From positions 124,001-188,000 of the forward strand of contig JAAEAF010014748.1 of assembly GCA_011037195.1 (NCBI GenBank): a DNA stretch of 64,000 nt, written 5' to 3'. Under the pieces are notes generated by a model. The model was not told the origin of the DNA. It saw only the letters and a program-made list of their open reading frames with translations, and did no database searches. The stretch's first letter is position 1, and each line of letters opens with the position of its first letter. Shown piece by piece: positions 1-11,279 of this stretch. The stretch is from Triatoma infestans (taxonomy: Eukaryota > Arthropoda > Insecta > Hemiptera > Reduviidae). A program made the translations under genes and the position numbers.

Positions 1-214
1 CTTACAGGATGCGTTTTTTCAGGACAGTGTGCCAACACAGACTCGTAAGAGAACTTAGCTTCACACTAATCACAAGTAAGTTAGTGTGAAGCTAAGTCTC
101 TGTACGAGTCTGTGTTGGCACACTGTCTGAAAAACGCATCCTGAAGATGGGCGAACGCCCGAAACCGGTCGATGACCACAAAACAAGCAGGCTACCACGG
201 AAAATGTCTCTAAT
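1..214. mobile_element. Penelope-derived inverted element, family A (copy 1)
   Basis: Positions 7-69 are the reverse complement of 81-142 with a loop of about 11 bases, so the piece folds into a long hairpin. The right arm runs into a complete hammerhead motif (137-174) and then the family-A end sequence containing GCAGGCTACCACGG, which stops at about 214 where LINE sequence begins. The left arm's hammerhead would lie just outside the window. The end sequence is shared with the GIY-YIG-bearing copy at 14445-15676, which is why it is assigned to Penelope-like elements. The right end is the 'short' type that lacks the GCTTTCCAGCTCTG extension, suggesting the element reads on the minus strand. 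Confidence 0.7.
137..174 (+). ncRNA. Hammerhead ribozyme motif, family A
   Basis: All invariant parts are visible in order: stem I strand CATC, core CTGAAGA (CUGANGA class), one unpaired T, stem II GGGC/GCCC with a GAAC loop, GAAA, the two-base-pair stem III core CCGG, then TC with predicted cleavage after C170, and the stem I return strand GATG. ACCGGT is self-complementary, so stem III would be stable only between two molecules or two tandem motifs. That is a known property of hammerheads in Penelope-like elements. Self-cleavage is inferred, not shown. Confidence 0.75.
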
Positions 215-618
215 GTACCCCTGTCCTGTATGGATAGGAGCTAACAAGACTGCTCTAAACAAATACAGATCTTCCAAAACAAAGTCCTGGGTATCGCCCT
301 GGGAGCACCGTGGATCATACGGAACGAACAGCTCCATAGGGAGCTGCAAATACCATTCGTGAAAGATCACAAACATTTTTAGACAACTTACCCAATACAG
401 AAGCTGGGACAGACCACAGACTTGGACTGACAACAGCACAACGAAGACTGAAACCAAAACTGCCACAATACATACTTACCACAAACAGCTAATTATAATA
501 AAAAAATATTGGGAATACTTGTAAACTTGCATATTGTATTGTAATATGTATTGTATTATATTGTAATATTGTAAGGCAGAAATAAGCTGCCGGCCAATAA
601 AACTGATTTTTCTTCGTC
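215..618 (+). pseudogene. Jockey-like LINE C-terminal and 3' UTR fragment
   Basis: From about 266 one frame reads QIFQNKVLGIALGAPWIIRN and then EQLHRELQIPFVKDHKHF before a stop at about 380. This matches the conserved C-terminal block of Jockey-clade reverse transcriptases (a VLR..APWY.RN..LH.DL-type signature). Upstream the related SKTALKQ-like piece is in another frame, so there is at least one frameshift. A further recognisable stretch to about 470 is broken. An AT-rich 3' tail with GCCGGCCAATAAA at about 590-602 probably represents the 3' UTR. The reverse transcriptase body is absent. The element is interrupted on its left by the Penelope-derived hairpin. Non-functional. Confidence 0.6.
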
Positions 619-915
619 TTATAAAGTTTTAAAACTCTTAAAGGAAAATATGAATTTATTTATTTAATACATATTGATTATATATAATTTATAATATTTT
701 GCATAGGTTTGAAAATTCATTGATAAGATGGATATATATATATAATTTTGGAAATAGAATGTGGGTGTGTAGTGCGGTGCACTTTGGCGGTAAGTAAACC
801 AATTATTGTCTAAATGAGTTAGTACTTAGTTTGAGGGCTCGGACAACAAGTCACGGGGCGCACACATATCTCATACACACACATGTCCCGGTACATGAGC
901 TTGTCTAATTTAGGG

Positions 916-1766
916 TATATACAGGGCGTACTTTCTCGGAAACTAAGATAGCTAGAAAAAAAACTAAAAAATACGTGTGCCCGTAGTTTTTTGTTAGAAA
1001 TCCAAATTTAATTTGCAAATTTGTTTTGGTGCTTCTTGAAGCGAGATACAGGCACCAACTTCATTTTTTCAAATGGGGAGGTGTGGTTTTTATTTAAGAA
1101 ATAGATTCCTCTATTTTTTGTAAGAAAAATTTACTTGAACGGTTTTTTTCTTTGAGCGATATTTTACAAGTTATGAATGAAAACATGATTCCTATAAGAA
1201 ATTTCAAAATGATATTATAACGGTTTTTTGATTGAATAAGAAGAAAAGTACTATTTTATTATAAATTTTACTCCTCATTAATAACTTGCTCGAACTGGCC
1301 TCCACCATTAGAGATGTATTTCTTTGGTCGTAAGGTAGAATTGGCAGGAAAAAGCATGTGTTTGCATCTCTAATGGTGGAGACCAGTTCGAGCAAGATCT
1401 GTAATTAATGAGGAGTAAAATTTATAATAAAGTAGTACTTCTTCTTATTCAATCAAAAAACCGTTATAATATCATTTTGAAATTTCTTATAGGAATCATG
1501 TTTTCATTCATAACTTGTAAAATATCGCTCAAAGAAAAAAACCGTTCAAGTAAATTTTTCTTTAAAAAAAAAACAACACATCCCCCATTTGAGAAAATGA
1601 AGTTGGTGCCTGTATCTCGCTTCTCGAAGCACCAAAACAAATTTGCAAATTAAATTTGGATTTCTAACAAAAAACTACGGGGACACGTATTTTTTAGTTT
1701 TTTTTTCTAGCTATCTTAGTTTCCGAGAAAAAGTCGTTATCCATATACCTTGTGACACCCTGTATA
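916..1766. mobile_element. Large foldback element, CAGGGTG family (copy 1)
   Basis: An almost complete palindrome: two arms of about 400 bp fold around a 50-base loop at about 1312-1363. Its outer ends read CAGGGCG at 918 and CACCCTG at 1756-1762, flanked by TATA, which suggests a TA target as in Tc1/mariner-type elements. A second copy at 53797-54595 has the same arms and loop. The left end lacks about 25 bases of the terminal inverted repeat seen in copy 2. The arms have no coding capacity; the reading frames inside are by-products of the palindrome. Transposase source unknown. Confidence 0.8.
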
Positions 1767-4700
1767 TCAATTAAATTGACGTGTGTTTTCCCTTTAGGGA
1801 TAGCACGTTGATGATGATCAAGTTTCAACACAAAGATCCCAAAGTTAATAAGGGTATCGAACAATTATTTTTTTTTGTCCTCAAGTTATTTTATCATAAA
1901 TGGAACAAAAATGATCCGTGACTCTTTGAAGTAGTGTGTGACCGGAAAGCTGTTATGATTCGTGAACATCTTATAAACTCATCCTTTTTATCTCGACGTT
2001 CGTCAAGGAAAATAAAAATAAAATAAAGGAATGATATTTTTGCCCTTGCTTGTATTTGAAGGGAAGAAGTATATTTGCAATCCAGTCAGATTCAATTTTT
2101 TCATTCTTTTTCATTTTTATTATTATTTTTGTATTTTTTACATCAATCTAAATTAAGAGTTACTGGTAAAAAATTTATACTACAATTTAGCTAACGGATT
2201 GTGTTAAATTTGATTGTTTATTAACATATATAATAATACATATTATTTATTAATGAAAAAACTAAATGTTCTATTTTTGTGGCTTAGTAGGGACTGTGTG
2301 TGTTATTAAAGTTACTGGCATTGTTCTAAATTTGATTAAAATGATTTTAGTTAATTTCCAGGAAAAATATATTATCGTATTAATTAGAACAAATTAAACG
2401 AACATTTCATATGGCTTTAGCATTGATTAATTTATTTAATAAACAAGAAACTATTCATCATAACTATTCATAGCCTACTTGCTGTTTTTATACTGTTTAA
2501 TGTAGATATATTTTGCAATTCTTCATTCAAAGTACAGTAAAGAGTTCAGTGTTTGGTAAAATATACTAGGAAAGAGGAAGTCAAAGAAAATAAATAATTT
2601 ACCCAAGCTACTGTATGCACCACTTGAACCGTATCAACTTAGCATTAAAACAGTTGGACTTCATTTAATTATTATTCAAAATTAACGATTCGAAACAATC
2701 ATTATTTTTCTTTAATTCTATACATTTTATTTTTTAACACCTAAAAAACCAAAAAATTATTTCTTTTCTGTTGGAATGATGATAAACATCTACTTTAAGA
2801 GGAGGCTTCCACCTAATTCATTTACATAATTTAACTCTTGTTTTGTAAAATATTATAATCATTGAAATTAACAATTAGTCGTAGTTTATTAATAAACTTA
2901 ATATTTACATAATAAATTAATGGTTTTCATTTCTTTTTAATTAAAACATGTTTGATTAATTAATTATATAGATTGAAATGGTAGTTTTGTTCATGATGAT
3001 GTACAACTTTACGTTGTGAATTCTTCTTGCCTTTGACAGTTACATATGATTTGGTTAGTTTCTTGACTAGCCACCAGAATTCGCTGTGTTCCTTCGAGAA
3101 ATATCGTTCCTATATTGTCGTTTTTCATTATGTTCGATATCAGTTGCTTAAAATATTTTATATAAATAACCAAATCAAAAAAGAATGCATTGTTTGAAGG
3201 GAAAAATCTCTTTTTATGAAACACTAAAATAAAAATTAAAAAACTCAAATTCAATTGTAAAATTGTGTTATATCACCATATTTTTTTTTGATTGTCCATA
3301 CTGTGATTTAGTTTTTTTGTTACTGTGAATGCTCTCGGTCTGTAAAAGAACATAAAGATCCTGGCTGATTATTGCGAGTAATGGAAATTATTAGCCAGTT
3401 TGGATTTCAGGAGAAGGGTTAAACTTACTACTTATTTAGTAAATGGTTTTACAAAGGTGTCCCCCTTAAGGTTGATATGAATATTGTAACATCTCGCCTT
3501 TTCATAAACTTCCCTGTGTAACCTTATTCAAATTTGCCCTGCACCACAATTGGTCGGATTTTATCTGCAAAATTTTGTTCCTCTATCTGCAAAACTCAAA
3601 GTACCCAACGCAGTCTGCAAAGACACAACGAAGGCAGTCAGTATGGGTTTGTAGAAGGTATGGATAAGTTGAACAAATTCATCGTTTTATAAAGACATTA
3701 TTTGCTATATCCCAAATTATATGTTATATGTACACATATATATATATATGTTATATTCTGTTGATCCTGTATTCTCATTATATACTTAAACTCCATTTAA
3801 TTATATTTCTATGATTTTAAATCCTATATAGGAGATACGCGAGGATTATCGCAAAGGAAGTTCTATAGATCCAAGAATAGAATTCATTATGCAATTGTTA
3901 TACTCATGTTCTTTCATTTTCTCGATGGACAACTTTCCTTGTTGGAAAAAAGGTTTTTCTTCTATTCGGTTTTCTCTAAGATCGGGTTATGTTGTTATGA
4001 AGAGTTTTTCTAAAGGCCCAGGATTTAAACAAACCTCTAACCTTTAACTTGTAATAATTTTTGAAAAAAATTAATTTTAAGTAGTTACATGGAAATTTAG
4101 GACATTAAATTTCACATTACATGAGGTTGGTTCAATGTTAATGACGCTGTCTTCTGGATTACAGTTTAAATTACAACAGTAAAATAAAGTTATCATCTCC
4201 TTTATCAGCTGATTAACAAATAAATTTAACATTTTTGTAAATAATAAGTATCACCTGTTATATTCTTATTTAATTTTAGAAGTAATAGTTAATAGCTAAA
4301 TATAATGCACATCGTATAAGTCGTCATTTATGAATATTTCGAGTATTTAATTGAGGAGAATAATAAACTCTCGAAATGTATTTAAAAAAAAAATTAGAAA
4401 AATCAATATACTTATCATTTTGTAGGAAGATTTAATTAAATCATTATTACGCACAGGAAGGGCCGGATTTAAAATTGTACTTGAATCTCTTATCGCAATT
4501 TTTGAGCAAAGGTCATTTCTCACTGTTTATTTATTTTATTGGTTTTTTTCTCCACCCCTCTCCTTCAGCAAATTTCGTCATATCAATTTTCTTTTTCTTT
4601 TTTTGTCTTCAATTTGTTTATAATACAATTTTATTTCGTTCGTGTTTTAATTTATAAATTTAATATTTACTTTACTTGTTGATATTCATGTTGATTATTA

Positions 4701-5378
4701 TTAAGTATTAACGTGATTTTTTTTTCTTTTACCACTGATAAAGGAATCATCAAACTTCCTGCTTCTAGATGACGAATAAATAATTTTTTATAACAATGAT
4801 AATAAATTTTATAATGATACAATTAAATTTAAAAGTGATTTTTTTAAACTCTAGAGATTAAAAAAAAAAATACTATGCTGGCATTATTGACTGAAATAAA
4901 TAAATAATAAATTTTAAAGTAAATTAGAAGTTCTTCAATTAAAACATTAGTTTTAATAGTTTTATTATTTTAGATTTTTATTTGAACGTTTAGTTAGTTG
5001 CCCTCAGCAACACACGCTAAGAGATATGTGGTTCCTAGATTGTTAGATAGTTTTCAGCATGTCGTAAATATTCATTGCGATTGCACTGAGACTAGCAGTT
5101 TTAATATGCCTTTATCAAAAATAAAAAAAAAATACCTGAAATCTAACGTCAAAAATAAAAAACCTAGAATTAAATTTTTAAGAAGAAAATCTGGTGTAAA
5201 ATACTCACACAACTTCTCACGCTGCAGTTACAGATTTTTTTTTTTTTAAGGATTGTCCTCAAATTTGAGGTTTCTTCAGGCCAGCATAAAATAAAAGTTA
5301 CCTATAAAGCTTGCCGGAAAATATTGGAAAAATATTGCGGGGCTGAGGCACTCTTAAGATTTTCCTGGAGGGCTCCTC
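1767..5378. other. AT-rich non-coding stretch
   Basis: No convincing coding sequence, tRNA or known repeat was seen apart from two short pieces. At about 5187-5230 there is a scrap of the GT-foldback end (like 30615-30655). At 5245-5290 there is a stem-loop followed by TTCTTCAG, which resembles a worn hammerhead core on the minus strand. Homopolymer A/T runs are frequent, including 5233-5247. Short open frames here (for example 3009-3254) have chance-like composition. Confidence 0.6.
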
Positions 5379-5751
5379 AAAGACTCGCATAAACTATATC
5401 CTCGGCAGAACAAAAGTGGAGCTAAGGAGTATTACTGCTCTAGTTAGAGGGCATTGCCTTTTAAGGAAACATCTGCATAATATGGGTTTCTCAGCGGACC
5501 CACTTTGCAGGAAATGTGGACAAAAGGATGAGACACCTTTTCACCTTCTTTGGGAGTGCGTACACTATGTTCGCAGACGTTTCCTGAAATTCGGCGTGCA
5601 CAATTTGGAGCCAAAGGCGGGATCAGAAATTTCACTTGCCTCAGCCCTGGCGTTTTTTAATGATACAGGGCTGATGTGAGGCGCTTGTACGGGGTGCACA
5701 ATGGGCCAACCTCCTTTTGGAGCCCTGAGTTTCTAGATTAGATTAGATTAG
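5379..5751 (+). pseudogene. LINE C-terminus with zinc knuckle and (GATTA)n tail
   Basis: An open frame from about 5380 to the TGA at 5677-5679 encodes the end of a Jockey/R1-type LINE polyprotein. It contains GHCLLRKHLHNMG followed by the CX2C...HX4C knuckle (C in CRKC, then HLLWEC), and ends ALAFFNDTGLM. The 3' UTR contains GGTGCACAATGG, and the element ends in about three GATTA repeats at 5736-5751, a type of simple-repeat tail found on several non-LTR clades. Everything upstream of the C-terminal 100 residues is missing, as expected for 5'-truncated LINE insertions. This frame is intact, unlike most LINE scraps in the window. Confidence 0.75.
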
Positions 5752-5869
5752 AAGCTTGCCGTATATATCAACAGCAAATAGAATCATCACTAGCAAGCTG
5801 TACGTATATTCATCCAATGGCAATTTAATAAATCACTGTACCGAGTCAACATTATTCTTCCAATACAGT

Positions 5870-6290
5870 CTCTGCCCAGTGCTTCTTGCTCGCACGGCCC
5901 CTCTACCAATCATGATTTCGGTAATGCCGTGCCTCTAGTTACTGTTCGGCCTACCTCTATTTCGTCTCCCTGGCGGTTCCCATTACATTATTCTTTTTGG
6001 TATTCTGTTTTCTGGCATTCTTTGTAAATGACCGAACCATACTAAGTTTCTTTTTTCAATTTCTTCTAAGACTGTGCACTTTATCTTGATGATTTTCCCT
6101 ATCTTCGAATTGCTCCACTTCTCTCTTCGGGATTTTTTGCGGATCATCTCCAGAAATCCATTTCCGTTGCGGCTAATCTACTTTGGAACTTGTTGCTCGC
6201 TGTCCAAGTTTCTGCCGCATACAGCAAGATGCTCTATATTGTTGCTGTTCAGACGTGCCTTTACAGATGAAAGTGACAAATTTTCTTCAA
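5870..6290 (-). pseudogene. LINE C-terminal fragment (minus strand)
   Basis: The minus strand reads EEIEKRNLVWFGHLQRMPEN then RIPKRIM, a stop, WEPPGRRNRGRPNSN, a stop, and RHGITEIM. This is the conserved tail found after the reverse transcriptase in RTE/R1-related LINEs (pattern LxWxGHVxRMP...PKR...GxRxRGRPxxxW). Further upstream on the same strand the pieces FLEMIRKKSRREKWSNSKI and CGRNLDSEQQVPK fit the preceding region. Two in-frame stops and at least one frame change show it is dead. It lies in opposite orientation to the LINE tail at 5379-5751, so the two are separate insertions. Confidence 0.65.
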
Positions 6291-6404
6291 ACTTATGATA
6301 TTCCCTAATTGTTCGCTTGTTTTCAATAATATCCACTTTCTTGCCATATTTTTCTGATAAAAACATATCCAAAAATCATCCTGAAAAAGAAATCTTCTAT
6401 TCGA

Positions 6405-6560
6405 TTAATTTGTCTCAACTGTAGTATTTATTTTACACCAAAGTTGTTCTCGTAATATTGGAGCATCATCTTCACTTTCCGAAATAAAACTATTATGACT
6501 TTTGCTTTCAGATTTAATAATGCAATCTGCTTCTACTTCGTAATCACTATCCGAATCCAT
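6405..6560 (-). CDS. Small acidic ORF, unrecognised (51 aa)
   Basis: ATG at 6558-6560 and TAA at 6405-6407 bound a 51-codon frame beginning MDSDSDYEVEAD and including SESEDDAPILREQLWCKI. The Asp/Glu/Ser-rich start resembles the acidic N-terminus of piggyBac-type transposases and some chromatin proteins, but 51 residues are not enough for a family call. It is too short to be striking by length. What makes it notable is the biased composition in otherwise lysine- and asparagine-rich chance frames. It may be a transposon remnant or a coding exon without its partners. Confidence 0.25.
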   Translation of the reverse strand: MDSDSDYEVEADCIIKSESKSHNSFISESEDDAPILREQLWCKINTTVETN

Positions 6561-6843
6561 CGTGCCTCTTGTATCGAGTGACTCGGGGGACCACTCGAAA
6601 AAAAATTAAAAATAGTTTAGCGAACTTAACCCTAACCCTCAATAGTAGTAATCACTATTACTGATGATAAAATACCGAAAGTATTACAAATAAACTTAAA
6701 CAAAAAACAAAACAAAAAAACGAAAAAATAAAGCTAAGAAGCTAAAAAAATCGACATAATATAAGTACAATAATGAGTGCAATTTCTTGTTGAAGCTACC
6801 ACCTCGACTAAATGAAATAAAGCAGTAGTTTCATCATATTAAT

Positions 6844-7950
6844 TACTTTAGTTACTTATTCGAGACCTCTTCTACCATCCGGTGTAGAGGTCCCAAGTCT
6901 GGTTGAGAAAGGAGGAGGGAAAAGTGGTAACCTGAACGGGTCAAAACATCAGATCGTCCCGTTGATCAGGAAGTAGGGGATCAACTATCAATTATGATCC
7001 CTGAAGCAATTGAGGGCAAGCGCAAAGGCCAGAAGGAGGTAGGGGAGCCCCTCACATCTCCGAATGTAAATGATTAAAAGCAACAATAAGAAGAATGCCG
7101 GATTGTCTTCTTTGGCTACGACCTGGCGAGAACATGGAACCATCAAGTATGCAACGTGGAACGTAAGAGGATTAGCCGAAAGAAATGGAAATGGTGGAGG
7201 TGATGAAGAAGGCCTCGGTGCAGATAGTAGCGGTCACAAAAAAGGAAACAAAAAAGAAAGGGACTGGTTGTACAGATATAGGCAATGGATTCATACTCAT
7301 TCACTCGGGGGTACCTATGAGCGAGAGGGCTAAAGCTGGAGTGGCATTTCTTGTGCATAAGGACATCTCTAGAAGCATTTTAGGATGGAAAATTATTAAT
7401 GAGCGGATATTAACTCTAAAGCTCGGAAACAAGAAATTCAAGGATAAGTGGACTTTGATAGCCGTTTATGGACCTAATGAGGATGAATTAGCTGAAATGA
7501 AGGATAATTTCTTTGAAACCCTCCAAAAGACGGTTGATGAGGAAGATGGAAATCTAATATTGTTAGGGGACCTAAACGGAAGAGTTGGCAGATAGAGAAT
7601 AGGGTACGAGAGGGTGTTTAGTGGATATGGGGAGGATTAGAAATAACAATGGCAAATGATTATTGCAATTCTGCGTAGCAAATGATCTAGTTTTGCTTAA
7701 TACAAGATTTCCTCAAAAAGACATACATAAATACACCCGAGAAGAACGAACTAAGAATCAGAAGTCCATTATTGATTACATAATGGTAGGAAGGAAGCAA
7801 TTGCCCAGGGTGAGAGATGCAAGAGTGAAGCGAGGTCCCGAAATTGGAAGCGACCACTACCTTCTGGTAGGTAGTAAACATAAGTGTGCCTAAGCTAAAG
7901 AAATTAAGGAAAAGGCTCAAAAAGATATTAATTACTACAAGTTATAAAGT
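6844..7950 (+). pseudogene. RTE-type LINE: 5' region and broken APE endonuclease
   Basis: The target-nicking endonuclease of an RTE-like LINE is recognisable in three consecutive frames. About 7139-7190 carries the ATWNVRGLAE motif. 7185-7595 carries VAVTKKETKKKG, SGVPMSERAKAGVAFLV, LIAVYGPNEDE and GDLNGRVG. 7663-7893 carries SIIDYIMV and GSDHYLL. These are the ordered apurinic-type endonuclease motifs (N, E, Y/N, D-N, D-H). Frame shifts near 7190 and in 7596-7662 and a two-residue insertion beside the glutamate motif show decay. Sequence from about 6844 looks like the 5' UTR. No reverse transcriptase follows, so this copy is 3'-truncated or cut by the next repeat. Confidence 0.8.
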
Positions 7951-8208
7951 TCAAAATAATAAATAGGACAAATATTTACATGGTATTCAGAAAAATATTT
8001 GCCCGAGTATACTCGGTTAAATCAGAGAAATCGATATACATATATCAATTGGAAAATCTAAACTAAATAAAATGACTTTTTTGAGGAAATCATACACTGC
8101 ATCTCCTCAAAAATTTCTTTAAATGAATATTCTCGGATCAAATTTAATGAAATCCGTTAATGTTTTTATTGATAAAATCGTAAAAAAAAATGAAATATTT
8201 CACTAAAA

Positions 8209-8483
8209 AAAAAAAAGCATTTTCGGTCAACCGATTTTCTTCAAACTCAGAATTTTGTCAACATATTCAATTTGTAATTAATATTATTTAGATGATAGAA
8301 TTATATAGTAAACTAAAATAGCACTTAAGAGGAAAACATAACCTAGCCCCTCTCCCAAAAAACTATCTTAAATGAATTTTTCCGTTGAAATATTTCCAAT
8401 AAAATGTTGTAGCTCTTGGTATGTGTGTAGTCGATATATTAAGTTGTAAGAAAATTATTGAAGCCATTTTTCGAAATAAATAG
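8209..8483 (-). repeat. GT-foldback module, reverse orientation
   Basis: This is a minus-oriented copy of the internal module of the element that begins immediately afterwards. Shared landmarks are CCGATTTTCTTCAAACT, ATTATTTAGATGATAGAATT, TTGTAGCTCTTGGTATG and GAAGCCATTTTTCG. It sits head to head with the next copy, forming a partial palindrome at the junction. Confidence 0.7.
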
Positions 8484-9657
8484 TACTTTCTCTTACTCCT
8501 AGTAAGAGGAAGTATTGTAATCGTGTCAAATTTTCGATATCGAGTTTTCACCGGAAATATCCGTTTTGAGGTCCCCTGAGTCCAAAAAAGTGGTTTTTAG
8601 CAAATGGTCTGTGTGTGTGTGTGTCCGTGTGTGTGTATGTTTGTGTATGTATGTATGTGAACAGCATAGCTCAAAAACGAAAAATCGTAGAAAGTTGAAA
8701 TTTGATATTCCGTTTAGAGGTCACCATGGGATCTGACTGTACGTTATCTGTAAAAATTCCTCAACCGGAAGTACCACTTTACAAGTTGGATTTTTTACTT
8801 TTTTGCGATTTTCTCAAAAATGGCTCCGACGATTTTCTTTAAACTTTAAACATCAACCACACATACAAAGAGCTACAACTTTTATTAGAAACATTTCTCC
8901 GGGAAAATGCATTGAAGGGCACTTTTGGGGGCGAGGTGGGGTTAGGTTTCCATCTAAAGTGCTATTTCAGTTTATTAGACAATTCTGCCATCTGAATAAT
9001 GTTAATTAGAATTAAATATGTTGTTGAAATTCCGAGTTTGAAAAAAATCGGATAACCGGAAATGCGTTTACTTTACCACTTTACTAAATGATTTTATTCA
9101 CTTTTTCGCAATTTTCTCAAAAATGGCTCTGACGATTTTTTTGAAACTTCGTATATAAACTAAACATGCAAAGATCTACAACTTTTATCTAAAACATTTC
9201 TCTGGGAAATTTCTTTTAAGAGCACTTTTAGGGGAGGGGTGGGGTTAGATTTTTCATCAAAGTGCTATCCTAGTTCATTATACAATTCTATCATCCAAAC
9301 ATAATTAGTTAGAAATAAATAGATGGCTGAAATTCCGAGTTTCAAGAAAATTAGTAAACCGGAAGTGCGCTTTTACTGAACAGTTTTTTCAGTTTTCGAC
9401 GAATTTCATTCAAATTTGGTACACAAACTATGAAATTTGTCAATTATAATTTTGAGAACTGGAGTGAGAAAGTTGAGTGTTCCACACCAGATTTTTTTTG
9501 TACTATGCTGTTGACTTACATACATACACGGGCATTTTCTAAAAACCACTTTTTTCGGACTGAAGGGACCTCAAAAAGTGTATTTCCGGTGAAAACTCTA
9601 TATCAAAAATTTGGTACGGCTAAATAATACTTCCCTAATAAGCAGTTAAAGAAAGTA
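8484..9657 (+). mobile_element. GT-foldback element, most complete copy
   Basis: Non-coding element of 1.17 kb. The left end TACTTTCTCTTACTCC and the right end (9626-9657) are inverted repeats that extend inward over the sequence ACCGGAAATA (right TIR about 9540-9657). The left end also has its own small hairpin CTCTTACT/AGTAAGAG. Inside follow a GT/ATGT microsatellite (about 8607-8660) and then two similar modules of about 300 bp (about 8797-9095 and 9104-9390), each running from a CTCAAAAATGGCT motif to AAACCGGAA. The same order recurs at 24351-25400 and, reversed, at 30594-31614. No transposase is encoded; mobilisation is unknown. Confidence 0.75.
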
Positions 9658-10743
9658 AAATAAAAATAAAAAAAATTCTAATAAAACTGATATTTTTTTA
9701 TAATATGCATTTAATATTCCAGATTTCCAGGAAATGAATGATAGAATTTTCTATAGAATTCCAAAAAACTTAACACACCTATTTTGTAGAGTTACCCTCT
9801 TGGATTATCCGATTTTTGAATTTCCTTGTACGATGAAGAATGCCAGTTTCTTCTCTAGCTTCTAGAAATTTTTTTTTTATAATTATGGAAGTTTAAGAAG
9901 ATTATCCTTTCAAAATTCCTCACTAAGTTGTTATTTAATCGATTTTATCTAGTTAAAAAAAAATATGTCCCTAGTAAAAAATAAAGATTAAATCTGTGAT
10001 GATCATTAACACAGTTTCATATACAGAACAAGATTAGGAAGCTTTACTTATGAATGTGCGGCTTTCTTTGTAACTAAGATTTTTTATTATTCAAATGATG
10101 GTCATTCTAATTTGCACAACAATATAAATAATACAGTATATTTCCACTTGGATGGAGATTATATTCGGACTAAACATGAGTGAGATAATCTTTATACTAA
10201 AACAGAATAAAAAAAAATAAATGAATAAAGCTGGCAGACATTGTTATAGCAGGAGGGACCAGGTAGAGAAAATATGTACTTATAAATAAAGTGGGGAGGG
10301 TTTTAGGTTATGTGTTGTATTATTATTATTTTTTTTTTTTTTCTTTTTATTATATACGTATGAAAGGGGGTTCTAAATTCTTTAAGCCTTCTTAAATATC
10401 CGGTTTAACCAGGAGTTAATCTTTAAGGGTCGAGTTTTATTTTTTTTTTTGTTTTCTTTTCTTTTCTTTACTTCTTACTTTATTTCTTTTTTATTTAATC
10501 ATCCTACTAGTCATCCGCATTTAACTTTGCTTAACAGGACAGAAATTTGTTGATGAAATTCTTCAATGACTCTTCTACACTTATTGTTTACGTCATTTAG
10601 TTTCTATAATTTAGAGGTTTATTATCAAATGTTATTAATTCAGTGAAAATTACGGTAAAAAAAAAATGCAAAAGAGCAATTCAGTGAAAATATCTCCAAC
10701 AATTTGTCTCCACCGCTGAATTAATAACATATGAAAAAAATTG
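9658..10743. other. AT-rich non-coding stretch
   Basis: Nothing recognisable as a gene or known repeat. It includes poly-T/poly-pyrimidine tracts (10321-10345, 10438-10500) and two near-identical short pieces with AATTCAGTGAAAAT at about 10637 and 10680, with an inverted partial copy at about 10718. Confidence 0.5.
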
Positions 10744-11155
10744 TTGGACCGATAATACGAAATGGCGAATAAAGGTACCGCACAAATGTAAAGCTTCGTA
10801 ACATCTTTTGGCAGTGCGATCTTTTTACTATCATAATAAAAATGGCCCGGGGTTAGTTGGCTGGATGGGGAAGAAAGAATGACGCAAGAAAGGATCCTAA
10901 AAAGGATGCTGTATGGCAATCCTGGAAGCCAGGATGGAGCATGAGAAAGTGGTGTATAACAGCTTACGATTGCTAGCAGATTGTTGATGAAGCCAAGATC
11001 CTTTAAGGACTACCAATTACTCTAAAAAAAAAGAAGTAAAATTCTCGTTTGTTAAAAAAAAAAATGATACTCATCAAGTGCAGGTTCCAGGATGGTGTAA
11101 GCTTTAGGTTCGCCGAATCTATCAAGCACATATAACTGCAAGTGGTAAGAATGAG

Positions 11156-11275
11156 ATGGGATAACTCAGTGGTAGCGCGCTGGACTCCGGATTCGAGTCC
11201 TGGCATTGTGCTGGTTTTAGATTTTCTCTTCCTAGGAGGATCTCTACAATTCACTGCCTGTTGATGGGCAATACT
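11156..11275 (+). repeat. tRNA-derived SINE-1 fragment (plus)
   Basis: tRNA-like head with A-box region GGGATAACTCAGTGGTAGCG and B box ATTCGAGTCC, followed by the family body TTTTCTCTTCCTAGGAG...CTACAATTCACTG. Truncated at the centre of the inverted duplication. Relatives are at 47650, 48129, 48845 and 50311. Confidence 0.7.
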
Positions 11276-11279
11276 GTAC

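Noticed and set aside
92..466. 124-codon minus-strand frame overlapping the LINE tail
   Set aside because: It runs through the Penelope hairpin and antisense to the recognisable LINE protein; no motif of its own.
1204..1653. Two mirror-image open frames
   Set aside because: They are products of the palindromic arms of the foldback element and have no protein features.
6630..6646. Telomere-like CCTAACCCTAACCC
   Set aside because: Fewer than three repeats and not the insect TTAGG unit in register; chance-level.
8607..8660. GT-rich tract as a CRISPR-like or regulatory array
   Set aside because: A simple microsatellite that is a fixed part of the GT-foldback element in three copies.
11156..11230. 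Functional tRNA gene
   Set aside because: A and B boxes are present, but the acceptor stem does not pair and the sequence continues as a SINE body found at several loci. The same applies to the heads at 26180, 47650, 48129 and 48845.
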